Source: Nonomuraea africana (GTDB lineage: Bacteria; Actinomycetota; Actinomycetes; Streptosporangiales; Streptosporangiaceae). From it: a stretch of 64,000 nucleotides of DNA. Both the position numbers and the translations under genes were made by a program. The stretch spans positions 1,922,001 through 1,986,000 of the forward strand of contig NZ_JADBEF010000001.1 in NCBI RefSeq assembly GCF_014873535.1, in the 5' to 3' direction. This document shows positions 35,195 through 44,030 of the stretch, piece after piece (the first letter of the stretch is position 1; the number at the start of each line of letters is the position of its first letter). The notes beneath the pieces were generated by a model. That model was not told where the DNA came from, ran no database searches, and saw nothing but the letters and a program-made list of their open reading frames with translations.

Positions 35195-35344
35195 GTCGGC
35201 CGCCGAATCCCAGCGGTGACGGGCACGCCCGTCACGGGAACCGGGGACCCACTTGGCGTGGAGCGATCCATGCCCGGGGTGAATCCACCATGCGTGGTGG
35301 TAGGGCGACTCCTGGCCCGAACCCGTCAGCTAACCCGGTAGGCG
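35195..35344 (+). ncRNA. ydaO-type c-di-AMP riboswitch (copy 2)
   Basis: GCCGAATCCCAGCGG, a GACGGGC/GCCCGTC hairpin, AACCGGGGACCCA, GGGGTGAATCCA, GGTAGGGCGACTCC, CCCGAACCCGTCAGCTAACC and CGGTAGGCGG occur in canonical order. The element ends 30 bp before the CHAP start. It shares the conserved core of copy 1 and keeps a longer variable hairpin. Confidence 0.92.
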
Positions 35345-35374
35345 GTGAAGGAGAAAGGGCCATTCCCCCACCTC

Positions 35375-36160
35375 ATGCCATCAATCGTGGAAGGGCTGCT
35401 TGAGGCTGCCCAAAAGGATCTCGGTTACCGGGAACAGAGCAACGGCTACACCAAGTTCGGCGACTGGTACTACGCCAACGTGGACCAGAGCGACTCCTAC
35501 TTCAAGACCGCGCCTTGGTGCGACATGTTCATCACCTGGGCCGCCCATCAGGCCGGTGTCCAGGAGTACGTCGGAGAGTTCGCGTCCACCGTCGACCACG
35601 CGAAGTGGTTCAAGCAGCAGGGCGCGTGGAGCGACCAGCCCGAACCCGGGGCCCTCGTCTTCTATGACTGGTCCGGCTCGGACAGCGTCGAAGGCATCGA
35701 CCATGTCGGAATCGTCGAGCGGGTGGACGGAGCCAAGATCTTCACGATCGAGGGCAACGTCGACCGGGTGTGGCTCAAGCGCAAGGAGCGCGATCAGAGC
35801 AAGGTCGTCGGCTACGGCCTGCCTCGGAAGGTGCAGGAGAACAGCGGCGCGCTCGACGAGGTCGTCGCCGAAGAAGGCGAGGGCGCTGCGGTCGGCGCAG
35901 CACCCTCACCCCCGGTGAAGGCCCCACCGGTGCAGAACGTGTCCGCATCGGCGCAACAAGCGTTCGTCAACGTGACGTCGGCGAGCTCCAGCGGGCTTCC
36001 GCAGATTCAGGACGCGACCGCGCCGGCCGCCGTGCTCGTCGCTCTGCTGTGCACCGCTGTGGTCGTCAAGCGCGTCCGGGACAGGCAATCGGCTCAGGTG
36101 GCGGCGGCGGTTGGCCGACACCGCCGACCAGCCGGGCGGCACCGGGGATTGCTCGCATAG
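35375..36160 (+). CDS. CHAP-domain protein with C-terminal membrane anchor, c-di-AMP controlled
   Basis: 261 residues. The CHAP domain comes first (about 1-145) with Cys in TAPWCDMFITWAAHQAG and His in GIDHVGIVERV. A low-complexity Ala/Glu/Pro linker and a single helix (AAVLVALLCTAVVVKRV) with a basic end follow. No signal peptide is visible, unlike the paralogue at 32605. ATG 35375 was chosen because homologues begin MxxIVExLLxxA; the ribosome site GGAGAAAGG is unusually far away (about 16 bases), so GTG 35345 is possible. Confidence 0.85.
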   Translation: MPSIVEGLLEAAQKDLGYREQSNGYTKFGDWYYANVDQSDSYFKTAPWCDMFITWAAHQAGVQEYVGEFASTVDHAKWFKQQGAWSDQPEPGALVFYDWSGSDSVEGIDHVGIVERVDGAKIFTIEGNVDRVWLKRKERDQSKVVGYGLPRKVQENSGALDEVVAEEGEGAAVGAAPSPPVKAPPVQNVSASAQQAFVNVTSASSSGLPQIQDATAPAAVLVALLCTAVVVKRVRDRQSAQVAAAVGRHRRPAGRHRGLLA

Positions 36161-36166
36161 GGTTCC

Positions 36167-36200
36167 TTCTCCGGTCGGGCCTCACGGCCCGGCCGGAGAA
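36167..36200 (+). terminator. Hairpin terminator after the CHAP gene
   Basis: TTCTCCGGTCGGGCC pairs with GGCCCGGCCGGAGAA across loop TCAC, with one mismatch. Confidence 0.75.
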
Positions 36201-36253
36201 ACCCTCGAAGGACAGGCCTGCTGTCTACGTGTCATGTTGCGCGAAGATCCGTC

Positions 36254-36853
36254 CTAGCCGCGTGGAGAGACGCCCTCGGTGAGGGCGGTGGCGACCTTGC
36301 GTATGCGCTCGCGGAGATCCGGGGCATGGGGACCGCGAGTGAGCAGGAGCTGGTGCGCCGCACCCACCAGCGCGAGCGCCAGCGACTCGGTGTCTGCCTC
36401 GGCCGCGATCCTGCCGTGCTCCTTCTCTGCCTTCAGGTAGGCGGCGAATGCGCGCTCGCTGGCGTCGATCTCGAGGGTTCCTTGGCTGAGCGCCTCGCCC
36501 AGGTGGCTGAGGATCGCCGGCCTGGCCATCGCCAGGCCGGCGAGGGCCAGCAGATTGCCCGTGAGCAGGGTCTCGATGGCTGACATCAGGTTGTCCACGA
36601 CGTCGCCGGTGCCCGCGAGGGTCGTGAGAGCCGACAGGGCCGCCCCCGCCTTGCCTGCTCGGTCGAGAAACAGCTCGGCCAGGAACCCGTCCATGTCGGA
36701 GAAGTGGTTGTAGAGCAGACCGGTCGCGCAGCCGGCCTCCTTGGTGACCGCCCTGCCCGTCAGCTCTGAGGGGCCCGCGCGCAGCAGGATCCGCTCGGCG
36801 GCGTCGAAAAGCTGCTGCCGTACGTCGGGGATCGCAACGCCACGCGGTGACAT
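36254..36853 (-). CDS. TetR-family regulator of the adjacent MFS gene
   Basis: 199 residues. The HTH is DVRQQLFDAAERILLRAGPS then TKEAGCATGLLYNHFSDMDG (the usual TGR..A.E.G pattern). ATG 36853; the GTG/TTG codons upstream are alternatives. Divergent from the exporter at 36973 across a 45-bp perfect inverted repeat, so repression relieved by an exported compound is the likely circuit. Confidence 0.9.
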   Translation of the reverse strand: MSPRGVAIPDVRQQLFDAAERILLRAGPSELTGRAVTKEAGCATGLLYNHFSDMDGFLAELFLDRAGKAGAALSALTTLAGTGDVVDNLMSAIETLLTGNLLALAGLAMARPAILSHLGEALSQGTLEIDASERAFAAYLKAEKEHGRIAAEADTESLALALVGAAHQLLLTRGPHAPDLRERIRKVATALTEGVSPRG

Positions 36854-36909
36854 GACCACCAAATCTACCCGGGTGCGAGCAGGGCCGCCTGACCTGCCGG
36901 GCTTGCAGG

Positions 36910-36954
36910 GAGAATGAGCATGTGCTCATACTCTATGAGCACATGCTCATTCTC
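36910..36954. promoter_or_regulatory. 45-bp perfect inverted repeat, TetR operator pair
   Basis: Each half contains the palindrome ATGAGCA-N2-TGCTCAT (36914-36929 and 36935-36950). The two halves are exact inverted copies around CTC at 36931-36933, giving 21-bp arms (36910-36930 and 36934-36954). It occupies the divergent promoter of tetR and the MFS gene and could bind two dimers. Confidence 0.85.
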
Positions 36955-36972
36955 AAGGGTGAGAGCAGGTTC

Positions 36973-38397
36973 ATGGACACGCGAGACTTCGTCTGGACAC
37001 CGCGACATGTAGGTGCCCTCGCCGTACTCTGCCTGGCTCAAGTACTGGACAGCGTCGACGTCACCGTGGTGAACGTCGCGCTACCTGCCATCCAGGACGA
37101 CCTGGGTTTCTCCGCCGCAGACCTGTCATGGGTGATGAACGCCTACATGGTGGTGTTCGGGGGGTTCCTTCTGCTGGGTGGTCGCCTCGGCGACTCATAC
37201 GGTCACCGTCGCGTCCTACTCGGCGGGATCACCCTGTTCACCGTGGCGTCCTTGGCCGCCGGCCTGGCACAGAACGCGAGCTCCCTCGTGGCCGCTCGCG
37301 CCGCGCAGGGCCTGGGCGCGGCTCTCATCGCGCCGATGACGCTGGCGCTGATCGCACTGATCTTTCCGGAGGGCAGGCCACGGAACAGGGCGTTCGCGAT
37401 CTGGGGAGCGGCGACGGGAGCGAGCAGCACGCTCGGCCTGTTCGCGGGCGGACTGCTGGCCGACGGCCCAGGGTGGCGGTGGATCTTCTTCATCAACGTG
37501 CCCATCGGTGTGCTGCTGCTCATCGCGGCTCGGCAGCCGTACGCGGCCGAGCGGATCACCCGTGCGAGGCGCGGCTTCGACTTGGTCGGCGCCGCGGTCT
37601 CGACAGCGGGGGTGAGCTTGCTGGCCTACGCCGTCCTGCAGACCGCCGCCCATCCATGGGCGTCTCCCCACACGATCGGCCTGCTCGCCGCTGCTGCGGC
37701 ACTGCTTGTCTACTTTGTCGTCCACGAGGCGCGGATCGCGAAAGAGCCGCTCGTGCCACTCCGGCTGTTCGGCAACAGGTCGGTAGCGGGTGCCAACCTC
37801 ATCCAGGCGCTGCGGGGTGGCGCCATGTTCGCCGTCTTCTACTTCGCCACGTTGTTCCTGCAGGAAGTGCTGGGCTACTCCGCCTTGCAGACGGGCCTGG
37901 CGTATGTGCCGCTGACCCTGCTCCTCGTTGGGGCGGCCGGCCTCGGCCCGATGCTGGTGCGCCGATTCGGCACGCGTCTGGTGATCACTTTCGGCTCCCT
38001 GATCACCGCCGGCGGCCTGCTGCTGTTCACCGGGATCTCGCCCGATGGCGCGTTGTGGCCGCAGGTCATGCTGCCGCTGCTGGTCACCGGATTCGGATTC
38101 GGCCTCGTGGTGGTGCCGCTGACGGCCGCCGCGCTCGCCGGGGTGCCTCCCTCGTCCAGCGGCGTCGCCTCCTCACTGCTCAACGTCAGCGCCCAGCTCG
38201 GCGGCGCGCTCGGCCTCGCCGTGCTGTCGACCACCGCGACAGGCAGGACGGCTGATGCGCTGAAGGCCGGCGCCGCTCCCGCCGAGGCGCTCACCGACGG
38301 TTTCCGCCTTGGCTTCGCCGTTGCAGCGGCCCTGATGGCTGTGGTCGTGGCCATCGCGCTCGCCGCACTCACCAACAGAAAGGAATCCCCGGCATGA
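36973..38397 (+). CDS. MFS drug exporter (DHA2, EmrB/QacA type)
   Basis: 474 residues and 14 helices. Motif D1-like LDSVDVTVVNVALPAIQDDL, motif A GGRLGDSYGHRRVLLG, and motif C-like GASSTLGLFAGG. Expected substrates are hydrophobic drugs. ATG 36973 follows GAGAGCAGG; upstream ATGs fall inside the operator. The stop overlaps a flavoprotein pseudogene by ATGA, so an operon partner has been lost. Confidence 0.92.
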   Translation: MDTRDFVWTPRHVGALAVLCLAQVLDSVDVTVVNVALPAIQDDLGFSAADLSWVMNAYMVVFGGFLLLGGRLGDSYGHRRVLLGGITLFTVASLAAGLAQNASSLVAARAAQGLGAALIAPMTLALIALIFPEGRPRNRAFAIWGAATGASSTLGLFAGGLLADGPGWRWIFFINVPIGVLLLIAARQPYAAERITRARRGFDLVGAAVSTAGVSLLAYAVLQTAAHPWASPHTIGLLAAAAALLVYFVVHEARIAKEPLVPLRLFGNRSVAGANLIQALRGGAMFAVFYFATLFLQEVLGYSALQTGLAYVPLTLLLVGAAGLGPMLVRRFGTRLVITFGSLITAGGLLLFTGISPDGALWPQVMLPLLVTGFGFGLVVVPLTAAALAGVPPSSSGVASSLLNVSAQLGGALGLAVLSTTATGRTADALKAGAAPAEALTDGFRLGFAVAAALMAVVVAIALAALTNRKESPA

Positions 38398-39024
38398 ACC
38401 GAAGAGCGGTCGTCGTCGGAGCGGGTATCGCGGGGCTGGCCGCCGCGCTGAGGTTTGCACCAGATCGGATGGGAGCCGGTGGTGCTCGAGCGCGCTTCGG
38501 CACGCAGGCAGGACGGCTACGCCGTCACCTTCTTCGGCCTCGGCTATGACGAGGCCGAATGGCTCGAAGCCAGCGGCCTCACCGTCGAGGACGGTGTGGT
38601 GTGCGATGCGACGCTGTACGCGCGGGGCGCCGCCGACGTCGTGGCGGCGGGCGATGTGGTGCGCTGGCCGCACAGTCTGTAGGGCGACGCCCTGGTCAGG
38701 GTCGAGCACTGGTCCAACGCGAACGACCAGGGAGCGGTAGCCGCCGCCAACCTGCTGGCGGGCACCGAGAACGCCAAGCCGTTCGCGGACCTTCCCTCGT
38801 TCGCCACGCACGTGCACGGCGCTCGCATCCAGAGCGCCGGGCTCCCTCAGCTGGCTGACGAGGCCAGACTCGTCGCGGGTGCGTTCGAGGACGGCAGCTT
38901 CGCCGTCGGCCTGGCCAGGAGCGGCGTGCTGGTCGGCGCGGTGGCGGTCAATTCCCCCAAGGACCTGATCAAGCTCAAGCGCGGCATCACGGCGGGCAGC
39001 TCCCTCGATGCGGTCACGGCATGA
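38394..39024 (+). pseudogene. Chimeric flavoprotein pseudogene
   Basis: The N-terminal part RRAVVVGAGIAGLAAALR then, after a shift, EPVVLERASARRQDGYAVTF belongs to a PHBH-type FAD monooxygenase. From GLTVEDGVVCDATLYARGAA the frame switches to the C-terminus of a ferredoxin reductase (VVAAGDVVRWPHSL, then RVEHWSNANDQG). A TAG codon at 38680-38682 interrupts this part just before the otherwise intact end. Two unrelated flavoproteins were thus joined by deletion. The start overlaps the MFS stop. Confidence 0.7.
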
Positions 39025-39036
39025 ATTGAGCTCTTG

Positions 39037-40440
39037 TCAGGAGACGGTGAAGCCGGCCGTGAGCACTGCGCCCGCGCCCACGCCGAGCAGCAGGGAGGCG
39101 AGAGCCGCCGCGTAGGCGATCCACCTCGCGCCTCCCTCGGCGAGGGCTGCATCGGTTTCGACGTGCCGGAAGGCGGGCCTGATCCAACGGAGGTAGTAGA
39201 AGACGCTGGCCACGGTGTTGACCACCGCGACCACGGCCAGCCATGCGTAGCCGCCGTCCCACGCGGCGGTGAAGACGAGTACCTTGCCCACGAAGACGGC
39301 CGCGGGCGGGGTGCCGACCAGCCCGAGCAGGCAGATGACGAGGGCCAGCAGCAGGCCGGGAGCGCGCCTGGCCAGCCCGGCGTAGTCGGTCACCAGGTCT
39401 TCGCCGACGGCGAGGACCACGGCGAAGGCGCCGATGTTGGTGAGGGCGTAGGCGGCCACGTAGAACAGGAGCGCGGGCTCGGCGAGCTCGCTGCGCCCGG
39501 CCACGGCGATCGGCATCAGCAGGTACCCGGCCTGGCTGATGGTCGAGTAGGCCAGCAGTCGGCGCACGTTGTCCTGGTAGAACGCCGCCAGGTTGCCGAG
39601 CGTCATCGTGGCGGCGGCGATGACCGCGATCAGCGGGCGCCACCCGGTGTCGGCGCCGTCGAAGACCTCGGTGGACAGGCGGAGCAGGGCGACGAAGGCG
39701 CCGACCTTCGGGATGGTGGTGACGAACGCCGCCACCGGGCGGGAGGCGCCCTCGGTCACATCGGGCACCCAGAACTGCGCGGGCGCGCCTCCCGCTTTGA
39801 ACAGCACGCCTGCCAGCAGGAGCACGATGCCGAGGCCGACGGCACCTCCGGGAGCCGTGGTCAGCCGTTCTCCCAGTTCCTCGTAGGCGGTCGCTCCCGA
39901 CAACCCGTAGAGCAGGGTGACCCCGGCGAGCATGAGCACGCCGAGGAAGGCGCCCATCAGGTAGTACTTCAGCGCGGCCTCGGTGCCCGCGGCGTCCTTG
40001 GCGAAGCCCGCCAGCCCATAGGCGGGGATGCTGGCCAGCAGGTAGGCGGCGACGAGAACGAGCAGGTCGTCGGCGCCCGCCAGAAGAATGGTGCCGAGGG
40101 AGGCGAGCATGATCAGCACGTACACCTCGGCCTCGCGGCTGCTGCCGCGCGCCCAGCCGGCCGCCAGGACGATCAGGAGCAGCGTCGCGACGATGACCGT
40201 CGCCCTGGCCACGTGGGTGAGCAGGTCGAGCGAGTAGGACTCGAAGGCCGTCATGTCCGGTCGCACGGCCGCGATCGCCGTGGCGCCCAGTGCCGCCACG
40301 AGCGCGGCCGCGCAGATCCAGGCGACGAGCCGCTGCCGCTCTCGTCGGAGGAACAGCCCGGCGAGCAACCCGATCACCGCTCCTGCCAGGACGAGCAACT
40401 CGGGCAGGAGGTCGAGGGGATTCTCGTTCATGCCGGTCAT
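39037..40440 (-). CDS. nuoN: NuoN-like antiporter-type subunit of a Complex-I-related membrane arm
   Basis: 467 residues, about 14 helices. The conserved pump lysine is in VLFKAGGAPAQFWVPDV and the second Lys in TTIPKVGAFV. The helix-5 Glu of canonical NuoN (ELLSL) appears as Tyr in AAYLLASIPAY by eye. ATG 40440 overlaps the nuoM stop (ATGA). Last gene of the eight-gene operon. Confidence 0.92.
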   Translation of the reverse strand: MTGMNENPLDLLPELLVLAGAVIGLLAGLFLRRERQRLVAWICAAALVAALGATAIAAVRPDMTAFESYSLDLLTHVARATVIVATLLLIVLAAGWARGSSREAEVYVLIMLASLGTILLAGADDLLVLVAAYLLASIPAYGLAGFAKDAAGTEAALKYYLMGAFLGVLMLAGVTLLYGLSGATAYEELGERLTTAPGGAVGLGIVLLLAGVLFKAGGAPAQFWVPDVTEGASRPVAAFVTTIPKVGAFVALLRLSTEVFDGADTGWRPLIAVIAAATMTLGNLAAFYQDNVRRLLAYSTISQAGYLLMPIAVAGRSELAEPALLFYVAAYALTNIGAFAVVLAVGEDLVTDYAGLARRAPGLLLALVICLLGLVGTPPAAVFVGKVLVFTAAWDGGYAWLAVVAVVNTVASVFYYLRWIRPAFRHVETDAALAEGGARWIAYAAALASLLLGVGAGAVLTAGFTVS

Positions 40441-41903
40441 CGGCCCACCCATGCCACGAGGGCCGCCGAAAACGGCTCGATGAGGTCGAGCAGCCAGCGC
40501 GGCAGGATGCCGATGATCAGGGAGAGGACGAGCAGCGGGGCGACCGAGGCCACCTCGCGTGGCTGCGTCTCAGAGACAGGGAGCTCGCCCGGCGGGCCGA
40601 GGAAGGCCTTCTGCAGGACCCTGAGCAGCAGTGCTGCGGTGATCAGGATGCCGATGATGCTGAGCCCGCCGGCCACGACAGCACCGGGCAGGCCCGTGCC
40701 GATCACGCCGGCGAAGATCTGGAACTCCGCGATGAACCCCGACAGGCCGGGCAGTCCGAGCGAGGCGAAGGCCGCGACGGCGGTCATCAGGGTGAACGTT
40801 CGCGCGCCGGCGGCGATCCCGCCGAAGCGGCCGAGGTCGTAGCTGCGCGCGCGGTCCCACAGCACGCCGGTGAGCAGGAACAGCGCGCCGGTGATCAGCC
40901 CATGGCTGACCATCTGGGTGACCGCGCCGGTGATCGCCATCTGCCTGGCCTGGGCGTTGCCTGCCGCGAGTCCTGCTGCGCCGAAGGCCAGGACGATGTA
41001 GCCCATGTGGTTGACCGAGGTGTAGGCGATCAGCCGTTTGATGTTCTCCTGCGCCAGGGCGACCAGGGCGCCGTAGAGCACGCTGACCACCCCGACGATG
41101 ACGATCAGCCAGGCGTACTGCCGCCATGGGCCGGGCAGCAGCGGCATCGCGATCCTGGCGAAGCCGTACGTGCCCATCTTCAGTAGCACCCCCGCCAGGA
41201 TGGCAGAACCGGCGGCGGGGGCGTCGGTGTGCGCGGGCGGCAGCCAGGTGTGGAACGGCACGGTGGGCGTCTTGACCGCCAGCCCGACCGCTACCGCCAG
41301 CAGCACCAGCGCACCGGCCTGCGGCGGGTTCCGGGTGAGTTCGACGATGTCGAACGTGCGTGGATCGCCGCCCAGGTAGAGGCCGATGAATCCCAGCAGC
41401 AGGGCCAGCGAGCCGAGGAAGGTGTAGAGGAAGAACTTCAGCGCCGAGCGGGCCCTGTCGCCGTGGCCCCAGCCGACGATCACGAAGTACATCCCCACGA
41501 TCGACAGGTCGAAGAAGACGAAGAACAGCAGCAGGTCGAGAGCGGCGAACAGGCCGGTGGAGACGGTCTGCAGGAACAGGAAGAGCGCCGCGTACGACCG
41601 CGGGCGCTGCTTCTCGTTCAGGGGGTAGATCGCGCACGCGAGGAACAGCACTGCCGTCAGGGCGATGAGCGGGAGCGACAGGCCGTCGACGCCGACGTGG
41701 TAGCCCGCGCCCACCGAGGGGATCCAGCGCAGCCGCTCCTCGTAGCCGATCCCGCCGCCGTAGCCCAGCCACATCACCACGACCAGTGCCAGATCGGCGG
41801 CGGCCGCGCTCACCCAGATCCACCTCGCGGTCCGCCCGCCCAGCTGCGGCAGGGCCAGGAGCGCGGCCGCCAGCAGGGGCAGGAAGATCGTTGTCGAGAG
41901 CAC
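40437..41903 (-). CDS. nuoM: NuoM-like antiporter-type subunit
   Basis: 488 residues. The signature AVKTPTVPFHTWLPPAHTDA carries the pump Lys, and SAILAGVLLKMGTYGFARI the second. The helix-5 acid is Asp (FFDLSIVGMYF), where E. coli NuoM has Glu. GTG 41903, one base after the nuoL stop. It should form one of the three antiporter-like channels. Confidence 0.93.
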   Translation of the reverse strand: MLSTTIFLPLLAAALLALPQLGGRTARWIWVSAAAADLALVVVMWLGYGGGIGYEERLRWIPSVGAGYHVGVDGLSLPLIALTAVLFLACAIYPLNEKQRPRSYAALFLFLQTVSTGLFAALDLLLFFVFFDLSIVGMYFVIVGWGHGDRARSALKFFLYTFLGSLALLLGFIGLYLGGDPRTFDIVELTRNPPQAGALVLLAVAVGLAVKTPTVPFHTWLPPAHTDAPAAGSAILAGVLLKMGTYGFARIAMPLLPGPWRQYAWLIVIVGVVSVLYGALVALAQENIKRLIAYTSVNHMGYIVLAFGAAGLAAGNAQARQMAITGAVTQMVSHGLITGALFLLTGVLWDRARSYDLGRFGGIAAGARTFTLMTAVAAFASLGLPGLSGFIAEFQIFAGVIGTGLPGAVVAGGLSIIGILITAALLLRVLQKAFLGPPGELPVSETQPREVASVAPLLVLSLIIGILPRWLLDLIEPFSAALVAWVGR

Positions 41904-41904
41904 G

Positions 41905-43728
41905 TCACCTCACCAGCACGATCACGAGCGCGAGCAGGACGAGTGCCACCATCGCCTGGGCGAGGTAGGTGTGCACCTGACCGGTCTGCGGACGCCGGGC
42001 CAGTGTGCCGAGCCGCCCGACGGACGAGGCCGTGCCGCGGACCACTCCGTCGACCCCCGCCTCGAACGGCGAGCGCGCCCGGCGGGCGAGCGCCATGCCC
42101 ATGCAAGGTACGGCCCGCACCACGCCATCGACCACGCGGTCGTCGAATCGGGCCAGCGCCCGCGCCGCCGCCAGCAGCGGACGCCACGCCACGGTGACGG
42201 CGATCGGCTCCAACCGCAGCCAGCCGGACAGGAACGACCGGCTTTCGACGCTTGCCGTCAGACGACGCCGTGCCAGGGACACACCAGCGACGACCACCAC
42301 CGCCAGCAGGCCCGACAGTGCCAGCTCACCCGGCTCCGGTCCGGGTCCTGGCGCGCCCAGCAGGCGAGTCCACGCGTCGAACAGCGGGGGAAAGCCGACC
42401 ACGCCCAGCGCCGCGGCGAGCACGGCGAGCGGGGGAAGAGGCACCCGATGGAGCGGCCCGACGCGTTCTCCGCTGCAATGCTCCACGTCGGCCGGGCCCC
42501 ATACGGCCATCAACGCTTTGGCGGCGTAGGCGGCGGCCAGCAAACCTCCCGCCAGCGCCACGGCGTACAACGCGCGATCCTCCACGACGGCGAGGACCGC
42601 GCCTTTGGTCACCCAGAGCGACAGCGGCGACAGCCCGGCCAGCGCCACGGCGCCGATTCCGAAGGTGGCGCCTACCAGGGGATACCGCCGCGCCGCGCCA
42701 CGCAGTTCAGCTAGTTGCTTGGTCCCCAGCGCGGTCAGCCAGGCGCCCGCGCCAAGGAAGAGCAGGCTCTTGACCGCCGCGTGCGCGACCAGGTGCGCGG
42801 CTCCGCCCGCTACGTTCGACACGCCTGCGGCCAGGACCATGAAGCCGATCTGCGCGCAGGTGGAGGCGGCCAATAGTTGCTTGAGGTCGCGTTGGGCGAA
42901 GGCGACCGCGCCGAGCAGCAACGCGGTCAGGGCGCCGATCCAGGCGACCAGGGGAGCGGCCCAGCCGGTCGCCGTGAGGAGAGGAACCACCCGCAGCAGC
43001 AGGTACGCGCCTGCGGCGACCATGGTGGCCGAGTGCAGCAGGGCCGACACGGGACTCGGGCCCGCCATCGCTCGCGACAGCCAGAAGGAGAACGGGAGCT
43101 GGGCCGACTTGCCGAGCGCGGCCGCGACGAGACCCGCCGTGACCAGATCACGCCACGGCGCGCTCGCTGAGGGCAGGCTCGCGAGAGCGAGCGACTGTGT
43201 GCCCGCGATGGCGCAGCCCGCCGCCAGGTAGAGCCCCAGGTCACCGGCGCGGGTGGTGAGGAAGGCGAGCGTGCCCGACCGCACCCGTTCGCGCTCCTGC
43301 CACCAGAAACCGATCAGCGCGTAGGACATCGCACCCATGACCTCCCACGCCATGAGCAGCAGCGCGAGATCGGTGGCCGTGACCGTGAGGAGCATTGCGC
43401 CGACGAAGATCAGCATCAGGCCGAAGAACCGGCCTCGCGCTTCGCGGATCTCGCCGGCCGCGAAGACGAGAACCGCCAGCGCGATCATCGACACCGTGAC
43501 CACCATGACCGCCGACAACCCGTCGACCGCGAGCCCCGCCTCGAACCCCGCGAACAGCTCGAAGGTCAGGGCGGGGCGGGTGATCGCGGCCATGACCGCG
43601 ACGAGCACCGTCACCATGGCGACGAGGACACCGGCGGCAGGCGCGCCTCGCTCGGCGCGACGGGCGAGGAGCAGCATCGCACCGGATGCGATCGGCAGGC
43701 CAGGTAGCAGCCAGAGGAGAGAACTCAT
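41905..43728 (-). CDS. nuoL: NuoL-like distal antiporter subunit with lateral helix
   Basis: 607 residues. The helix-5 Glu (LLMAWEVMGAMSYALIGFW) and Lys (ALGKSAQLPFSFWLSRAM) are conserved. SPVSALLHSATMVAAGAYLL is the NuoL fingerprint. The C-terminal region has the long amphipathic stretch and final helix (VALVLLALVIVLVR) that brace the arm. Start overlaps the nuoK stop. Confidence 0.93.
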   Translation of the reverse strand: MSSLLWLLPGLPIASGAMLLLARRAERGAPAAGVLVAMVTVLVAVMAAITRPALTFELFAGFEAGLAVDGLSAVMVVTVSMIALAVLVFAAGEIREARGRFFGLMLIFVGAMLLTVTATDLALLLMAWEVMGAMSYALIGFWWQERERVRSGTLAFLTTRAGDLGLYLAAGCAIAGTQSLALASLPSASAPWRDLVTAGLVAAALGKSAQLPFSFWLSRAMAGPSPVSALLHSATMVAAGAYLLLRVVPLLTATGWAAPLVAWIGALTALLLGAVAFAQRDLKQLLAASTCAQIGFMVLAAGVSNVAGGAAHLVAHAAVKSLLFLGAGAWLTALGTKQLAELRGAARRYPLVGATFGIGAVALAGLSPLSLWVTKGAVLAVVEDRALYAVALAGGLLAAAYAAKALMAVWGPADVEHCSGERVGPLHRVPLPPLAVLAAALGVVGFPPLFDAWTRLLGAPGPGPEPGELALSGLLAVVVVAGVSLARRRLTASVESRSFLSGWLRLEPIAVTVAWRPLLAAARALARFDDRVVDGVVRAVPCMGMALARRARSPFEAGVDGVVRGTASSVGRLGTLARRPQTGQVHTYLAQAMVALVLLALVIVLVR

Positions 43729-44030
43729 CCGCTGAGGTCTCCCGCGTCGTCCGTCATGTCGACCTCGCGCGCTCTGAAGATCGCGGTGACCACGGCGAAG
43801 CCCATGGCCATCTCCAGAGCCATCACGGTGACGGCCACGAGCACGAGGACCTGGCCGTCAGCGGTGCCGGGCGCCAGGAAGTACCAGAAGGCGCCACCGG
43901 CCACGATCAGCCCGTTGATCATCAGCTCCAGCCCCATCATGAGCATGACGATCGACTGCTGGGACAGCGCGCCGTACAGGCCGACCGCGAAGAGCGCGGC
44001 GGCCAGCAGAAGGAAGGCTTCGAGCGTCAT
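43725..44030 (-). CDS. nuoK: NuoK-like subunit
   Basis: 101 residues and three helices. Both functionally essential glutamates are present: GLELMINGLIV (first) and MALEMAMGFAVVTAIFR (second). ATG 44030 overlaps the nuoJ stop. Confidence 0.92.
   Translation of the reverse strand: MTLEAFLLLAAALFAVGLYGALSQQSIVMLMMGLELMINGLIVAGGAFWYFLAPGTADGQVLVLVAVTVMALEMAMGFAVVTAIFRAREVDMTDDAGDLSG

Noticed and set aside
36922..36972. Upstream ATG for the MFS gene
   Set aside because: It lies within the 45-bp operator and lacks a ribosome site.
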